A DNA stretch of 64,000 bases from Silvanigrella aquatica (GTDB lineage: Bacteria > Bdellovibrionota_B > Oligoflexia > Silvanigrellales > Silvanigrellaceae), in assembly GCF_001907975.1 (NCBI RefSeq), contig NZ_CP017834.1, positions 880,693 through 944,692 of the forward strand, given 5' to 3'. Made by a program: the position numbers and the translations under genes. Below are positions 18,265 to 28,200 of the stretch, piece by piece (position 1 is the first letter of the stretch; every line of letters begins with the position of its first letter). Below the pieces are notes generated by a model, which saw only the letters and a list, made by a program, of their open reading frames with translations, had not been told where the DNA came from and made no database searches.

Positions 18265-19563
18265 TTATTGTTTGTCGATTTGGTCTTCAACAACCGAAAT
18301 GCTTGGAAGATGATCGTATTGACGCATCATTTCAAGGTTTTTCTCATGTAATGCCATATGCCCTTTTTGAATTCCTTCACAACCAAGAGCGCGGATAGCA
18401 GAGAGATTTTGCGCCAGTCCGACGCTTGCAATGAGTGCCGACAGCCTCGAGGCACTGGGAGAACCCATGAGTTTCAAACATGCCGTTGCGGAAGGATGAA
18501 TTTTTGTAACTCCTCCTACTGTTCCTACGGCAATGGGGAGAGCGATTTCCCCTTGGAGACGATTGTTGTTGTTAATAAACCATTTTGTCAGAGGTTTGTA
18601 AGTCCCACTGAGTGAGGCAAAAGCATGACAGCCCGCCTCTACGGCACGCCAATCATTTCCGGTTGCGATAACGACGGGATCGATTCCGTTCATAATGCCT
18701 TTATTGTGCGTCGCCGCACGGAAGGGGTCTAAGTCGGCAAATTCCCAGACAGAGCAAATTCTTTTTGCTGCTTCTTCGCCGGAATAGCCATCACGTTCTA
18801 ATGCTGAAAATTCAATTTCACATTTTACTTTTGTAACGCGGTGTATGGTTAAGTTTGTTAATATTTTTGAGCCTACAGCACAAGGTAACAATTCCGGCAA
18901 TTTACGACCGACTTCTTCTGCAATGGAATTGACAATATTTGCTCCCATTGCTTCGCAGGTATCTACGTTAATGTGTATGACATGATATCCAGGTTTTGCT
19001 AGAGATCTGAGTTCAACGGATTTAACTCCACCCCCTCGTTGTGCCAGTCTCGGTTGGGATTGGTGAGCATAAGTAAAAATTTGCTCTTTGAGATACTCGT
19101 GGAAGATAGCGTGAATATTAATTGACGCATCTACAATAAATTGGATTTGGCAAGTGGCAATATTTTCTGTGGGTTCTGAGAAAAACCCTCCACAGGTTCT
19201 TGCTAATTTGGCACCAAAGCTTGCTGCGGCAACAACACTGGATTCTTCAACAGCCATAGGGATGAATATTTCTTGGCCGTCAATTAGAAAATTGGTTGCA
19301 ATGCCCAAAGGGAGTGTAAAACCTCCAATACAGTTTTCAATAAATTTTTCTGCCTGATTAAGTGATAAGGCTCCAGAATTATTTAAAAAATGAGCTTCCT
19401 CTTGAGTCAAGATGTTTCTAGAAACAAGCGCTTGGCAGCGTTGTTTTGAATTCATTTGGGCAAAATTAGGTATACGGCTTGAGGAGTTCACATGATGGGA
19501 ATGTGTTGATTTTGCGACAGTTTCCGCTTGAATGACGGATAAAGGCTGATTGTCTTTGATCAT
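18265..19563 (-). CDS. mvaA: Hydroxymethylglutaryl-CoA reductase, class II
   Basis: This enzyme reduces HMG-CoA to mevalonate. IENCIGGFTLPLGIATNF and PMAVEESSVVAAASFGAK match class II (MvaA) enzymes and hold the catalytic Glu. HNKGIMNGID holds the catalytic Lys, ATGNDWRAVEAG the Asp and GHMALHEKN the catalytic His. CEAMGANIVNSIAEEVG is the dinucleotide-binding segment. The ATG at 19561-19563 is chosen because AAAGG lies 8 bases upstream and the start falls 17 bases after fni. A longer in-frame start at 19599 would overlap fni. Confidence 0.93.
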   Translation of the reverse strand: MIKDNQPLSVIQAETVAKSTHSHHVNSSSRIPNFAQMNSKQRCQALVSRNILTQEEAHFLNNSGALSLNQAEKFIENCIGGFTLPLGIATNFLIDGQEIFIPMAVEESSVVAAASFGAKLARTCGGFFSEPTENIATCQIQFIVDASINIHAIFHEYLKEQIFTYAHQSQPRLAQRGGGVKSVELRSLAKPGYHVIHINVDTCEAMGANIVNSIAEEVGRKLPELLPCAVGSKILTNLTIHRVTKVKCEIEFSALERDGYSGEEAAKRICSVWEFADLDPFRAATHNKGIMNGIDPVVIATGNDWRAVEAGCHAFASLSGTYKPLTKWFINNNNRLQGEIALPIAVGTVGGVTKIHPSATACLKLMGSPSASRLSALIASVGLAQNLSAIRALGCEGIQKGHMALHEKNLEMMRQYDHLPSISVVEDQIDKQ

Positions 19564-19579
19564 CTGTTTTACCTTTAGC

Positions 19580-20683
19580 TTATAGGCTTTCCCGCACAAT
19601 GCGAGAACTTAAATCTGAAAGCATTTTCGCTCCAGAACAAAACATAGTGATAGAAAGGGATTTTTTGAAAAAAGACAGTTCCCTTTCAACCGATTCTAAT
19701 GGAGTTTCTCCTTTTAAGGGAGACACCGCTGCGCGAAACAAAGGTAAACCAACTCCAACCATAGTTGCACCAACAGCCACTGCTTTTGCGACATGAAGAC
19801 CATTTCTCATTCCACCGGTGGCAACTAAAGGGACATTATATTGAAAATCTTTTTTCACTTTCGCGCAAGCGATAAGTGACTCGTCTGTGGGGAGACCCCA
19901 GTTTCGGAAGAGATCTCCTAATCGTTCGCCTTCCTTATTTGCTCGTAGACCTTCAATATAGCCCCAACTGGTTCCCCCTTTGCCGCCGACATCAATTCCA
20001 GAAACTCCTGCATTGACGAGTTTTTGAAACGTAGAGGGGGAAAGCCCCGATCCCACTTCTTTTATAAGTAACGGAACAGGTAAGGTTTTTGCAATAATTT
20101 CAATTTTTTGCAATAAATTTGCAAAATTTCTTTCACCTTCAGGTTGTATGCACTCCTGGAGAGCATTGAGATGTAAGGCAAAAGCGTTTAGCTCTAAATC
20201 ATCAACCAGTCGTTGGATATCTTCAAGAGAAATGCCATAATTTAGACTGACAGCGCCTAAGTTTCCAATTATAAATAATTTTGGAGCTGTTTTTCTAATA
20301 TCAAATAGTTTTTTGAATTTAGGCTCTTTAATCATCATTTTTTGAGAGCCTAATCCCATGGGAATATTGAATTTCTCAGCAGCTAAAGCCAATGTTTCGT
20401 TAATTTCCTGCCCTTTTTCCACACCACCTGTCATAGCTGTAATAAGAATAGGAAGATCAAAGGTTTGTCCAAAAAACTCTTGTTTTGTGTTGATTTCTGA
20501 AAAATGAAGCTCAGGGAGTGCCTCGGGTACAAAGTTCATTTTTGCAAAAAGTTCGGCATTTGATTCTACATTTTGCGTTTGACAGATCCGAATGTGATCA
20601 TTTTTTCGATCCGCCATTAATTCGGGGGTGTCCTCTGTAAACTTGCTAAAATGATTAAGTTTTTGGTTTTTTAAATGTGACAA
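19580..20683 (-). CDS. fni: Type 2 isopentenyl-diphosphate delta-isomerase
   Basis: This FMN- and NADPH-dependent isomerase interconverts IPP and DMAPP. DRKNDHIRICQTQ is the family's N-terminal motif. PILITAMTGG, MGLGSQKMM, VSGIDVGGKGGTSWGYIE and VATGGMRNGLHVAKA are the TIM-barrel and FMN-binding motifs. It is the first gene of the mevalonate operon. The start is uncertain. TTG at 20683 has GGAG 9 bases upstream; ATG at 20617 (MADRKNDH) would give the usual family length; TTG at 20704 is also in frame. Confidence 0.9.
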   Translation of the reverse strand: MSHLKNQKLNHFSKFTEDTPELMADRKNDHIRICQTQNVESNAELFAKMNFVPEALPELHFSEINTKQEFFGQTFDLPILITAMTGGVEKGQEINETLALAAEKFNIPMGLGSQKMMIKEPKFKKLFDIRKTAPKLFIIGNLGAVSLNYGISLEDIQRLVDDLELNAFALHLNALQECIQPEGERNFANLLQKIEIIAKTLPVPLLIKEVGSGLSPSTFQKLVNAGVSGIDVGGKGGTSWGYIEGLRANKEGERLGDLFRNWGLPTDESLIACAKVKKDFQYNVPLVATGGMRNGLHVAKAVAVGATMVGVGLPLFRAAVSPLKGETPLESVERELSFFKKSLSITMFCSGAKMLSDLSSRIVRESL

Positions 20684-20900
20684 GGTCAAATGCTCCAAAC
20701 ACAAAAAAAATTGCTTGAGTTATTCATACGCCTTTCAGAGGCTTAACATATAACGCTACACAATCAAGAGAAAGAAAAAATAAAAATACTTTATCTGTTT
20801 CTTTATTTTGACGACATATAGGAAAGAAGTAAATTTGACTATTGAAAGGACTTATACTATAATAAAATATAGTCATTTCAATGGGTTATTGGAGGCGAGC

Positions 20901-21518
20901 ATGGGCTCCAAGCAAGACTTGAATGCGCTTTGGATGACGGAAGTCAATCCTAAGCAGTTTTTTCATGAAATGGTTGTTGAGGCGCAAGAACGTCAAAACT
21001 TAAAACTCTCTGAAAATGTTGAGTTTTATATAGTTAATCTTTTATGTGCTTATTTAAGGACGGCAGAATCAGATGACAATGAGGACTGCTTAGCCTTGAT
21101 CCTTAAAAAAGCCTTAGAAAGTCCCTTCGCGGAAAAAATCGCACTTTATAAAAAACTTGCCGACACATCACTCTATTTTTCAGGATTTTTTCAAGAATAT
21201 TTCAATCGAAAAAGTTTTAACATTCGTTACTACGTAAATATGGGTGAATCGGCATATGGAGAGCTTTCGAATTTACTAAGAGGAAAATCAACATATCAGA
21301 GTACAATGTCTCGTATTTATTCTGAAATGAGTAAAAGCTTTTTAAAAGCCGTAGATATTTTACTTGATATTTCCGAACAGACTTCACAGCAAGGTAACGA
21401 AAGAACTATTTTGAGTATTTACGATGCGTGGTTAAATACAGCCAGTCCAAAACTAGAAAAAGAACTTTACTCGAGAGGGGTGAACCCTATAAAAGGTTCA
21501 AATCGTAAGGTTCAATAG
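20901..21518 (+). CDS. Hypothetical helical protein
   Basis: The 205-residue protein has no recognised domain. GGAGG 5 bases before the ATG at 20901 fixes the start; an upstream in-frame start at 20808 lacks such a site. The sequence is soluble and mostly helical (YIVNLLCAYLRTAESDDNEDC, shown here in part; then KSFLKAVDILLDIS) with no signal peptide. It is divergent from fni and is followed after 2 bases by another unknown gene, so the two probably form an operon. Confidence 0.7.
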   Translation: MGSKQDLNALWMTEVNPKQFFHEMVVEAQERQNLKLSENVEFYIVNLLCAYLRTAESDDNEDCLALILKKALESPFAEKIALYKKLADTSLYFSGFFQEYFNRKSFNIRYYVNMGESAYGELSNLLRGKSTYQSTMSRIYSEMSKSFLKAVDILLDISEQTSQQGNERTILSIYDAWLNTASPKLEKELYSRGVNPIKGSNRKVQ

Positions 21519-21520
21519 CA

Positions 21521-22165
21521 ATGACAAATAATATTAAAACAAATAAAATTGTTTTAACATGTGAAAATATTCTAAAAATAATATCTAAATACTATAATTT
21601 TACTGAGTGTGAATCCTTAGAAAATTTTGTTTTGCCAGTCTCAAATTCTCTACCAGATAATTGTGGGCAAATTTTATTTGAAGAAAATCCTAATGAAGAT
21701 GAATTATTTATTGGAATACAATTTGGTAAAGATATAATGCAAGACTTTGAATGCAATAAAATTATTTCCTTAAATAGTTTAGCAGTGGTTTCTGAAGAAA
21801 TAAGTCATTTTAAAATTCTTATAGACACAGTTCAATTAAACTCTTCTGTCAGCTTACTTGAAGTAGAAATGCTTGGAGAAATAGATAGATTTTTGTGTCT
21901 TATGCATTGGAATGAAGACAGTAAAGAACAAAAAATAAATAATAATTGGCAGAATTTACATGATATCTGTGATGCTGTTTTTACTGGAAATCGATTTACA
22001 GGGGTCAATGACAAGCTTTATATTGAGGCCGAAGGAATGGCTTTTAAACATTTAAAAGAAGCTTTTTCAAAAGAATGGGATACTTCTCACTACGATTTTA
22101 CTCAAATTAATTCTAAGGCAAAAACATATTTAACCAAAATGAGAAAAAATATCTTGCGTGCGTAA
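21521..22165 (+). CDS. Hypothetical acidic cytoplasmic protein
   Basis: The 214-residue acidic protein has no signal peptide, membrane segment or recognised domain. It starts 2 bases after the preceding unknown gene, which argues for co-translation. Features that might help a search are ELFIGIQFGKDIMQDFE and LNSLAVVSEEISHFKILID; the second has the look of an alpha/beta core with a Glu and a His. It converges on a small gene on the other strand with a 7-base gap. Confidence 0.65.
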   Translation: MTNNIKTNKIVLTCENILKIISKYYNFTECESLENFVLPVSNSLPDNCGQILFEENPNEDELFIGIQFGKDIMQDFECNKIISLNSLAVVSEEISHFKILIDTVQLNSSVSLLEVEMLGEIDRFLCLMHWNEDSKEQKINNNWQNLHDICDAVFTGNRFTGVNDKLYIEAEGMAFKHLKEAFSKEWDTSHYDFTQINSKAKTYLTKMRKNILRA

Positions 22166-22172
22166 AAAAATT

Positions 22173-22436
22173 TCACATAATTTTTTTCTGATCAAAATAA
22201 CTATTTGCAATTTCATCTTCATTTTCAAATTGAATCGAGAATTGCTGTGTTTTGGCACGCGTTTCTTTTTTCCAAAGAAACCAAGCAATAGACTGCTCTT
22301 CAAGCCAGTAATATTGTTCCTTAGCATTAATGGGGATGAGAATGTCGCAAAGTAATTTTGCTTCTTCATAACTGGCATTGGGGTTTAATTCTGTCCACTT
22401 CCGAAACTTTTCTTTAAAATCATTTTTATCGAACAT
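22173..22436 (-). CDS. Small hypothetical protein
   Basis: The 87-residue protein is rich in charged and aromatic residues (QYYWLEEQSIAWFLWKKE) with no signal peptide. The ribosome binding site is weak (GCGAGA). It is kept over two overlapping open frames in the same stretch because its composition is protein-like and it fits between the flanking genes. No function can be assigned. Confidence 0.5.
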   Translation of the reverse strand: MFDKNDFKEKFRKWTELNPNASYEEAKLLCDILIPINAKEQYYWLEEQSIAWFLWKKETRAKTQQFSIQFENEDEIANSYFDQKKIM

Positions 22437-22621
22437 TTTAATTCTCGCTTTTGAGCAGAATTTATAACAGAGGCATGCTTAAAATTCATGCATCATATAT
22501 TATTTCGGATAAAAAGTGAATCTCTTAAGTGTAATTTGCTTCAATTCATGTGAAAGTTATGAATCTCGCTTTGCTTTTAACTTGAATTGAAAGTAACAAT
22601 GCCTTTCAAGGGAGAAAATTC

Positions 22622-23320
22622 ATGAACCGCATCTCAATTGAATCTAAATTTGTAACAAATGAAGTGCTTTTTGAGCTCAAAAGATCAGAAGAACTAAAAA
22701 TTGCTCATGATTTATGTTTATTTTTGCAAGAAGCCGAGTTTCCATGGCGCGTCTTAGGAAAAACACTTACGCAATTTATTGAAAGATTGGTTAATTCGGT
22801 TGATAAAAATCATAGAATTAATGGAAATGTGAGTGATTATGCATATTTTGAGAATAAAGATCAGATTGTTATTTGCCAAGGGGCTGTAGTGGAACCCGGT
22901 GCTTTTATTGCGGGTCCTGCGTTTATTGGTCCTCATGCTGTCGTGCGTCATGGAGCTTACATTCGTGGATCTGTTTATGTGGGTGAGGGAGCTGTTGTTG
23001 GTCATACGACTGAATGCAAAGGTTCTATTTTGCTACCTTTTGCAAAGGCTGCCCATTTTAATTATATTGGAGATTCTATTTTAGGTTATGATTGTAATTT
23101 AGGAGCAGGAACAAAGCTTGCTAATTTAAAAATAAATCACAAAAATATTATTTTGGCTTTAGATAATAAAAAATTAGATACAGGTTTAAAAAAATTCGGA
23201 GCTATTCTTGGTAACAGAGCGCAAACGGGCTGTAATTCTGTCACAAATCCTGGGACAATCATGTTACCTGAAACTATACTGCTTCCAAACCAAACTGCTT
23301 TGGGTGTGATCAAAAGGTAA
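22622..23320 (+). CDS. Left-handed beta-helix (hexapeptide-repeat) transferase-like protein
   Basis: The 232-residue protein has an N-terminal helical segment and then repeating hexapeptides typical of left-handed beta-helix acyl- or nucleotidyltransferases: GAVVEPGAFIAGPAFIGPHA, then VRHGAYIRGSVYVGEGAVVG. The closing part (GAGTKLANLKI, TGCNSVTNPGTIMLPE) resembles the C-terminal domain of GlmU-like and sugar-phosphate nucleotidyltransferase proteins. The pyrophosphorylase domain of GlmU is absent. AAGGGAG lies 7 bases before the ATG. Substrate unknown; a role in envelope sugar acylation is possible. Confidence 0.72.
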   Translation: MNRISIESKFVTNEVLFELKRSEELKIAHDLCLFLQEAEFPWRVLGKTLTQFIERLVNSVDKNHRINGNVSDYAYFENKDQIVICQGAVVEPGAFIAGPAFIGPHAVVRHGAYIRGSVYVGEGAVVGHTTECKGSILLPFAKAAHFNYIGDSILGYDCNLGAGTKLANLKINHKNIILALDNKKLDTGLKKFGAILGNRAQTGCNSVTNPGTIMLPETILLPNQTALGVIKR

Positions 23321-23395
23321 ATTCTAATTTTCATCGTATCTGTTTTTAAAAATTTAATTATATTTTATAGAATTTTGACCAGCAATTTAACAATA

Positions 23396-23779
23396 CTAAA
23401 AAATTATGAAGCGATAATTACTAGATAAAAAGGATACATGACCCGGGTATATATTTTTTTTATCTGTAGCAAATACAGACCAGTTTTGAAAATAATGATC
23501 ACTAGGTTGTGGATATATAAAATTTATTCCAAACTGTTGTATGCATTCATTCTTAAGTTCTTTAATTTTATCAATACCACCTTCAGGTAAAAAATAATAA
23601 TATGAATAAAAATGATTTGTTTGCGCTATTCCCCATATCCCACTTACCCTCTGATTTCCATTAGATAGCCACTGCCAATTTTTATCTTTATCCGCACAAA
23701 TAACACTTGTTTCAACTGAACTCATAGCATTTTTACTAAAAAACAAAATAATGAAAATTAAATTGTAAAAATATTTCAT
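23396..23779 (-). CDS. Small exported protein, NWxWL family (member A)
   Basis: The 127-residue protein has a signal peptide (FYNLIFIILFFSKNAMS) and a mature part of about 105 residues. It shares a core with four other proteins in this window: ICADKDKNWQWLSNGNQRV, GIW, YYYFLPEGG, CIQQFG, YPQPSD, NWSVFATD and a late GHV. Two cysteines are conserved in all five and could form a disulfide. GGGGAG lies 6 bases before the ATG. It is the last gene of a three-copy cluster transcribed leftward. I do not recognise the family. Confidence 0.75.
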   Translation of the reverse strand: MKYFYNLIFIILFFSKNAMSSVETSVICADKDKNWQWLSNGNQRVSGIWGIAQTNHFYSYYYFLPEGGIDKIKELKNECIQQFGINFIYPQPSDHYFQNWSVFATDKKNIYPGHVSFLSSNYRFIIF

Positions 23780-23811
23780 ATTTTCTCCCCTTTTTTTAAA
23801 TGTGAAAAAAT

Positions 23812-24360
23812 TTAATAGAAATTTTTAAAGATTAAATCATATACAATATTTGAGTTTAAAAAATTGGTCATCTTGTCATTTCCTAGAAAATAAAGACTTT
23901 TTTGGGAATATAAATGCTTATTATATCCGTTATTTTTAGTCTTTACATTTTTTAATACATCAACAAATCCCCCTATAAACAGGTCTGTATTTATTGCAAA
24001 TAGAGACCAATTTGAAATTGAATAATTTGCAGGTTGGACTATGAAATATTCTCTGCCAAAATTTCTTTTGCACATTTGAATAGTTTTTGAAATGAAATTT
24101 TGTTCTTCATTAATTAAAAAATAGGAAAATTTAAAATTATATACTGCTCGTGGATTTTCTTTAATTGAATCCCATTTATTCCAAATCCCATTTACTTCAA
24201 CATATTTTTTATTATTATCTTGAAGCCAGTACCAGTTTCTTTTTGTATCCACGCATATTATGTATGTTTTATCAAGGGAGTATATGCTTATATTTAATAA
24301 AATATTTGGTAATGCAAATAACATAAATAAAATTAATTTATATTTCATTTTATGCACCAT
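23812..24360 (-). CDS. Small exported protein, NWxWL family (member B, long form)
   Basis: The 182-residue protein is likely started at the first or fifth residue (both ATG); the latter gives a cleaner signal peptide (YKLILFMLFALPNILLNIS). The shared core is present as ICVDTKRNWYWLQD, GIWNKW, SYFL, CKRNFG, IVQPA and SNWSLFAINTD. Unlike members A, D and E it has a C-terminal extension of about 60 residues ending in YDLIFKNFY. Its start overlaps the end of member C by 11 bases, so the two are probably translationally coupled. Confidence 0.72.
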   Translation of the reverse strand: MVHKMKYKLILFMLFALPNILLNISIYSLDKTYIICVDTKRNWYWLQDNNKKYVEVNGIWNKWDSIKENPRAVYNFKFSYFLINEEQNFISKTIQMCKRNFGREYFIVQPANYSISNWSLFAINTDLFIGGFVDVLKNVKTKNNGYNKHLYSQKSLYFLGNDKMTNFLNSNIVYDLIFKNFY

Positions 24361-24883
24361 CTTTTAATAAAAAGTTAATTTTTATTCTATTTAATATTGA
24401 GTTTAATGTAATAAAGCTTTTATTGAAATTCTCAATTGAATATTTATTGTTATAATAATCACTATGTATTCTAAATAATTTAGTATAAGTACTGCGACCA
24501 ATTTTATAATCAATAGCGATTTTACCTTGGTAAAAATGATTATTATTTAAAGCAAATAAACTCCATCTGCTAGTTATATTATTAGCGGGGTATGGTGTTT
24601 CATAATGAATACCAAAGTCATTAACACATTTTCGTGATAAATAAAAAATTTTATTTAAAGGATCATCGGGAATAAAATAAGTAAAAAAAATACCCTCGAC
24701 GTGAAACCTCTCCCACTTTCCTTTAATTATTATATAATTTCCATTTGCATCAAGTAACCACTTCCAATTATCTCGATTATCACTACAAAAAACATAAGTG
24801 TATTCTTGAGAATAGGAATTTATAAATATAGAATTTAAAATAAAAAAAATCATACAAGACATTAATATCTTTATTTTTTTCAT
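24350..24883 (-). CDS. Small exported protein, NWxWL family (member C, long form)
   Basis: The 177-residue protein starts the three-gene cluster, with AAAGGA 7 bases before the ATG. Its signal peptide is KILMSCMIFFILNSIFINSYS. Core motifs are FCSDNRDNWKWLLD, GKWERF, FTYFIPDD, CVNDFG, PYPAN and SRWSLFALN. The C-terminal tail of about 70 residues differs from that of member B. Function unknown. Confidence 0.72.
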   Translation of the reverse strand: MKKIKILMSCMIFFILNSIFINSYSQEYTYVFCSDNRDNWKWLLDANGNYIIIKGKWERFHVEGIFFTYFIPDDPLNKIFYLSRKCVNDFGIHYETPYPANNITSRWSLFALNNNHFYQGKIAIDYKIGRSTYTKLFRIHSDYYNNKYSIENFNKSFITLNSILNRIKINFLLKDGA

Positions 24884-25279
24884 AAAAATATCCTTTATTT
24901 AAATTAATTTATTATTTGGCAAGAGTATATTTTAATAAAATATAAATCAATAGATTTTTCTTATAAAAAAGTTATGGTATAAAAAAGATCGATAGTTTCC
25001 TTTAAAAAGCGAGCAATATTAGAAAAAAAATTAAAATTTAAATATTTAACAATTTTTATTAAAAATTAAAATTTGTTATTATTATATTTTTAATATCAAT
25101 AATATAAAATATTATTTAGTAATTATGTTATCGCCCGCTTCATGACATGGTGAAAGTATAGAATCGGGGTGAGTGAGAAATTATTTGCTTTTTTGAAATT
25201 CATTTTATAGAACAAGTTTAATTTGAGAATGAATCTCAGTATCAAATTATTCCATAGTAATTTCAAGGAAATAAAGTAG
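24884..25279. other. 396-bp AT-rich intergenic region between divergent genes
   Basis: No convincing gene is seen. The stretch must hold the promoters of the small exported cluster (leftward) and of the giant lipoprotein gene (rightward). A short TGAGA/TCTCA inverted repeat lies near 25223-25238. AAGGA at 25265-25269 is the ribosome binding site of the lipoprotein gene. An open frame on the minus strand at 25123-25317 runs into the lipoprotein's start and is not supported. Confidence 0.6.
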
Positions 25280-28200
25280 ATGAAAAAAACAATTAAACTT
25301 ATTTCAATATTCACCATTTCTGCAATTGCATTTCAAACGGGATGCTCCAAAAATATTAAGAATAATTCTGCAAGTTCAAATGATAACAATTATTTGTCAA
25401 CAAAATCTTCGCTCACATATGATTCAAATGTGGCCATGTCATCTTCTGAGATAAGGAATGTTGAAAAGGAATATGGAAAGTTACAAAATTTATTTATAAA
25501 TTATGATGATATAGTCTCTCGTCATGATAAAGCTAAGTATTTAGAAGAGACTTATAAAGAGTATGACGTAAAAATTCAGCGAATTAAAAAAAATAATGAG
25601 AATATATCTAATCAAGAAGAAAATGATGAAAGCGAGAACAAAAATGTACCAAAAGAAACATGGCGCCTTTCAGCAACTTTTTATCCAGAGGGTACAAAAG
25701 TATTTGATACATTGGAACAACTTAATTCTGCTTTGCAATCAAAAATATATAATCATTTAAAGTCTAATTTTACAAAAATTACAGAAATTGAAAAAAGTTA
25801 TCATGTTAAAATTAAGCATATATTAAACGATCATAAATATAAATTTGAACTCACTGCCGACTGGCTTGATTCTATTCTAAAATTTAATGATATAGCTTCA
25901 TTAGAAAAGACATTATTAAATGCTTATCATTTAAAACAAATGGATAAAATAACAACTCTTTTTCATATTATTCGAGGTAAAGATCCTAAGACAGCGACTA
26001 AACTTTCCCCTCTTAAGGCAGGAAATGCTTTTATATTGGATGGTTTTGACGATCTTGCAACGGCATTAGAGAGTTCGCAACTCTCCAAGCAACTTGTGTA
26101 TTTAATTCAAGGAACACTATTTTACCCTGCTTTTATCTTTTTTGTGGGAAGTGGGGTCGAAGGAGCTACGGAGCAGCATCAAGAGCTTAAAGTAGAATTA
26201 AAAAATCTGCTCTTAGAAAGTTATGAGCAAGAACTAGAAATTAAAGAAACAATTAAAAGTATTATTGATGAAAATCAAAAAATTCCCGATGATTTGATAA
26301 AATTAAGTATTGATAATTCTAATTTCAAGATAAATGTAATGAAGAAAATAGCAAAGCTCATAAATTCTTCAGAGGCAAATGTTCTTTCAGAGACGGCACA
26401 ATTTATGAGAGATCAGCAAAGCAAATTAAAATATCAGGGGGATAATTTAACTATATCATTAAATAATGTTCCTGAAAAAATAAAAATAGCACTTGTTAAT
26501 TTATCTAAAAATAACACAATTGATTCTTTTAATGTAAACGATAATAAATCATTAGATTTATTAATGCAATTAAAGAGATTTAAAGAAACGCAAGAAAATT
26601 CATTAAAGTCATATTATGAATCACACTTACCAGGTTCCTTAACGGAAAGTGGATTAATTTCTATGTACCGAGGGATGCTCGCTTTTGAAAGTAGAGCTTT
26701 GTTAAAATTATTAGAATCGTTTTCTTCAAGAAACGCAGCTATAAATTTGGGAAAATTTGAGTTTGCATCTTTTCTTGAAACTTTAGGTAATGGATTATTA
26801 GCTGCGGGACAAATGCATATGGTCTTGGGCGGATTGGTAAATGTGGCCTATGATATTAAAGAAATGCACTCCATTCAAGATTGGATCCAACTTGTCAATA
26901 ACAGTCCTGTATTTGATGAGAATAAAAATGCAAAACCGGAAATGGTAGAAACTAAGAAAATATTAAATAATTTTTATAAACGTTTACAGGTTTTAACCGG
27001 ATTTAAAACAGTAGGTACAATTTCCTTGACTGCGGGGCAATTAGCCATGCTTGTAGGAGGACCTTACGGTATATCCAATGTGCCACTTACTCTGAGCGGT
27101 GCAGGAGCCACTATTTTTGGCGTGGCTTTTGGACAGGCATTTGATAAAATCATTGAAAATAAATATGAATTTGAGGATCCTGAAGAAGGCTCTGAAGAAC
27201 ATAAAATCATTTCAGGAGAATATGATTTAGATAATCCCGATGAAAATAAAACCAATCCTCTGGAGCGAATTGTTTATCGCATCTCATTATTAAATGATTT
27301 GTCGCAAAAAAGAGCTGCTGTGCGTGTGTGGCATAAACTTTATACTAAATTAGAACGACATCCAAAAATGGATATTGAAGATTTAATTCAAAAAACAAGA
27401 AAGGGGTTTTTAACCGGGGCTGCTTATCATGTATTTTATTTAAAGGCATTAGACTCTATATTTCCAAAGGATAATCCTGTTTTAAGAAAAATAAATCATA
27501 ATTTTTTAATTGAAGCGAAACAATATTTACTCGATAATAAAAATCTGAAAAATAAGAATTCTAATATATTATTTCATCGTTATATGATCCAGCATTTAAG
27601 TTATGTGAAAAGTGCTGTCGATAAAAAAATAACGGCTCCACTAGCTATGCCTGAAATTGATACTGTCAGTGATCTGTCACAGTTAACTCCATCCGATCTC
27701 GCTCGTGAAATTAAATATATTTTTGATTATACAGATATATTAGGTGTCAGCGAACAACTTGAGCAAAAAATTGTATCGAGAATTGTGAAGGGTGATGGTT
27801 CTTTATTAGACAAAGGAATTTTAGAAAAAGCTCATGATTATATCCAAGTTGAGAAAATTGGTTCCGTTGATATTGCCTCAAAAGAAAGTATTTTTTCTGG
27901 AATTAAATCAATTGCTAAAATATATCGCAATTATTATTTGCCCGATTTTTTAAGACCTGCCGAAACAAAAATAAATAAATTTGTAGCAACAGGAATGACC
28001 AATGAAAAAATTATTTTCTTTTTTGATAGGGAAAAGTTTTTAGATGATTTAAAGAATTTTAATAAGCTTTCTGAGGATAAAAAACTGGCATTTGGTGATA
28101 TTTTAAAAACAATTTTTTATTCTCCTATCGATGAAACACCTATGAAAGCGAAATTTGGAAGCGATCTCCGCACTCCCCTTAAAAAAATATTTGACGGAAT

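Noticed and set aside
22130..22378. Two other open frames overlapping the small gene at 22173-22436
   Set aside because: They overlap each other and the better-composed 87-residue frame; at most one can be real and these look like shadows.
23396..24883. Idea that the NWxWL proteins are AB5-type B subunits for the toxins
   Set aside because: Size and the two cysteines are suggestive, but no sequence motif matches known B subunits and the toxins already carry a fused ricin-like part. They are also 10 kb away.
25123..25317. 64-residue hydrophobic minus-strand open frame
   Set aside because: It runs antisense into the signal peptide of the giant lipoprotein; its hydrophobicity mirrors AT-rich DNA.
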